Source: Gemmatimonadaceae bacterium
GTDB taxonomy: Bacteria > Latescibacterota > UBA2968 > UBA8231
DNA length: 9,203 nt
NCBI GenBank assembly: GCA_002726335.1
Contig: PBSR01000069.1
Span: 1-9,203, forward strand
Reading direction: 5' to 3'
Below, in pieces: positions 7,676-9,203 of the stretch. Numbering within the stretch: position 1 is the first letter of the stretch; each line of letters starts with the position of its first letter. The notes under the pieces were generated by a model. It did no database searches, was not told the DNA's origin, and saw only the letters and a list, made by a program, of their open reading frames with translations. Made by a program: the position numbers and the translations under genes.

Positions 7676-8874
7676 GCCGCGCGCAGGACCCTTCGCGAGA
7701 GCGCCAGCGCCGCCACCCCCAGCAGCATCGCCGCCGCCGTCACCGCCAACGCCAAGCTGACGTCGGTAGCCTCGGCCAGTGGACCCAATATGAAACCGCC
7801 CGTTGACCCCAAGCCGATCACCGCCATGGTATTCAGGCTCATCACCCGGCCCATCATCTCGCGGGGCGTGAGCAGCTGCAGAATCGCGCGGATACCGGTG
7901 GTCATAAAGGTGATGAGCAGGCCTAGCAGAAACAGCAGCAATAGCGAGATCGCGTAGTTAGTCGAATACGCGACGCCGATCTGCAAGAGACCCAATCCGA
8001 CGGCCGACAGCAGCGCCAGCGCGCCATCGCGCGGCAGGCGCCGGCCCGAGCTCACCACCAGCGCCCCGGCGATCGTGCCCAGCCCGGCGGCTGAAGCCAT
8101 GAGCCCCAGTCCCTGGATGCCGACGTCAAGCACGTCCTCGGCGATCACCGGCAGCAGCGACTGGTAGGAACGTCCCAGCAGGCTGGTGACCGCGGCCAGC
8201 AGCAGTGTCGGCAAGATCACCGCATGCCCGGCCGCGAAGTACAGCCCGGCGAAGAAGGAGTCGCGTCCGGCCGCCGCCGGTAGGAACGGCGACAGGCGCA
8301 TCAGCAGCAACCCGGCCACGACCACGAAGAACGAAAGCGCGTCCACCAGGAAGGCCGTCGCCAGCGGCCAGCCGAGGGTGCCGATCATCAGGCCGACGAT
8401 GCCTGGGCCGATGAAGGCCGGTCCGGTGAAGACCACCGAGTTCAGCGCAATCGCCGGCCGCAGATCCTCGACCGGTACCAGGTCGGGCAACAACGCCTGG
8501 CGAGCCGGTTGATCGAACGAGTTCACCACCGCCTGCAAGAAGCTGGCCGTCACCAGGTGCCAGACCGCGATGTTGTCGGATGCCACCAGCGCCGTGATGA
8601 TCAGCGCGATGCCGGCGGCACCGGTTTGCATCATGGCCATCAATCGGCGGCGATCGACCCGATCGGCCAGCAGGCCGCCGAAGTACGGCAGCACCAGCAT
8701 CGGGATGCCAAACGCGCCAAACGACACCCCGACCAGCGTCGCCGAGCCGGTCAGGTCGTAGACCAGCCAGCCCTGCGCGGTCTGCGCCATCCAGATACCG
8801 GTGTTCGAAATGAACAGGCTGGAGAAGAAGAGCGCGAAATTACGGTGCCTGAGCACCGGCGGCAGCAGGGTCAC
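7672..8874 (-). CDS. MFS transporter, MFS_3/EntS-like exporter
   Basis: A 400-residue major facilitator permease with about 12 hydrophobic segments. The N-terminus LRHRNFALFFSSLFISNTG, the WMAQTAQGWLVYDLTGS stretch and motif A GGLLADRVDRRRLM (66-79) are typical of the MFS_3 group, which contains the enterobactin exporter EntS and macrolide pumps. The NSFDQPARQALLPDLVP loop after segment 4 is also characteristic. It likely exports a small hydrophobic compound by proton antiport; the substrate cannot be told. It begins with GTG at 8874, which overlaps the stop of the GGDEF remnant as GTGA, and no Shine-Dalgarno is seen, so translation is probably coupled to that upstream frame. Its TAG stop (7672-7674) shares the CTAG palindrome with the sulfatase stop, leaving no room for a terminator between them. 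No truncation is evident. Confidence 0.9.
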   Translation of the reverse strand: MTLLPPVLRHRNFALFFSSLFISNTGIWMAQTAQGWLVYDLTGSATLVGVSFGAFGIPMLVLPYFGGLLADRVDRRRLMAMMQTGAAGIALIITALVASDNIAVWHLVTASFLQAVVNSFDQPARQALLPDLVPVEDLRPAIALNSVVFTGPAFIGPGIVGLMIGTLGWPLATAFLVDALSFFVVVAGLLLMRLSPFLPAAAGRDSFFAGLYFAAGHAVILPTLLLAAVTSLLGRSYQSLLPVIAEDVLDVGIQGLGLMASAAGLGTIAGALVVSSGRRLPRDGALALLSAVGLGLLQIGVAYSTNYAISLLLLFLLGLLITFMTTGIRAILQLLTPREMMGRVMSLNTMAVIGLGSTGGFILGPLAEATDVSLALAVTAAAMLLGVAALALSRRVLRAA

Positions 8875-9083
8875 CGGGCGGTGTCGTCGCCGGCCACAAT
8901 CACCCGGTCGCGCCCACCTTCCTTGGCTTCGTAGAGGGCGTCGTCGGCGATGCGGATCAGGTCATCCAGGGTGGCTCTATCGTCCGACAATTCGGCGACT
9001 CCACCGCTGACCGTCATCGAGAATTCACCGCCGGTATCGTCGTAGAATACGATCTGGCGTACCTCGTCGAGGACCGCTTCCAA
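8871..9083 (-). pseudogene. C-terminal remnant of a GGDEF (diguanylate cyclase) domain
   Basis: About 70 codons. The core EFSMTVSGGVAELSDD, then LIRIADDALYEAKEGGRDRV, matches the last third of GGDEF domains, 'VTVSxGVA ... ADxALYxAKxxGRNRV'. The GG(D/E)EF loop, the Mg-binding aspartate and all N-terminal sensory parts are missing. Translating the other two minus-strand frames up to the window edge does not recover them, so a simple frameshift inside the window is not the explanation. The frame is closed upstream by TGA at 9087-9089. The only possible start is TTG at 9083, with GGAGG about 11 bases before it, so a short peptide could be made. It could not synthesise cyclic di-GMP. Its stop overlaps the MFS start by GTGA, so it may survive as a translational leader. 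Confidence 0.7.
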
Positions 9084-9086
9084 CCG

Positions 9087-9203
9087 TCACGCCACCTCCG
9101 AGCCGGCCGGCAATCCGAAGGTGCCTGGCGAACAGGTGAGGCGGTGGGCCTCGCCGGCCGCCGCTTCGCGCAACTCACCGTCCAGATTGCTCCCGGCCGC
9201 CGC
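9087..9203 (-). CDS. C-terminal end of a probable diacylglycerol kinase-like (YegS/BmrU/DgkB) protein, partial
   Basis: The minus-strand frame enters from the right edge and ends at TGA 9087-9089. It reads SNLDGELREAAAGEAHRL, then a PGTFGLPAG end. Lipid kinases of the YegS/DgkB group end with a similar 'NLDGE ... hydrophobic strand ... LPGAL.V..P' pattern, in which the DGE belongs to the active site. Only about 38 residues are visible, so the assignment rests on one short motif and may be wrong. It is in the same frame as the GGDEF remnant, one codon plus the stop apart, which suggests that the two were brought together by a deletion. The rest of the gene lies beyond the window. Confidence 0.4.
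   Translation of the reverse strand, partial: AAAGSNLDGELREAAAGEAHRLTCSPGTFGLPAGSEVA

Overview
This is a GC-rich, tightly packed bacterial window with complete chromosomal-type genes, mixed strands and short intergenic gaps. No rRNA, tRNA, CRISPR array, insertion sequence or phage gene is visible. The mix of a non-haem URO-D family protein, a sulfatase, a cog3964-type amidohydrolase and ABC-2 exporters resembles uncultured environmental bacteria that live on small organic compounds. Chloroflexota (SAR202/Dehalococcoidia-like) is one candidate. That placement is inference only; no marker gene in the window fixes the taxon.

Layout from left to right: (1) The 3' part of a uroporphyrinogen-decarboxylase-family gene (+), cut by the window edge, followed by a decayed 3' end of an aldo/keto reductase gene (+). 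(2) On the minus strand (4742 down to 1239), a four-gene operon: ABC ATPase, ABC-2 permease, ABC ATPase, ABC-2 permease. Every junction is a 4-base ATGA stop/start overlap. A TATAAT box sits 10 bases before the first ATG, so the mRNA is probably almost leaderless. (3) A divergent pair: a binuclear-metal amidohydrolase (minus, 4929-6077) and a cytoplasmic type I sulfatase (plus, 6230-7675), separated by 152 bases with a good Shine-Dalgarno before each start. (4) An MFS_3-type exporter (minus, 7672-8874) converging on the sulfatase; the two stop codons share the palindrome CTAG. (5) At the right edge (minus), the C-terminal remnant of a GGDEF domain overlaps the MFS start by GTGA. Before it lies the last part of a probable diacylglycerol-kinase-like protein.

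How the genes may work together: the four ABC genes look like one export complex or two co-expressed ones. The sulfatase and amidohydrolase may share a regulatory region and could act on sulfated and acylated small molecules in the cytoplasm, but no substrate can be read from sequence. The two gene remnants, one near each end, suggest past deletions or rearrangement. I did not find a clearly novel system. The points most worth a second look are the translationally coupled double ABC-2 cassette and the truncated GGDEF fragment coupled to the exporter.
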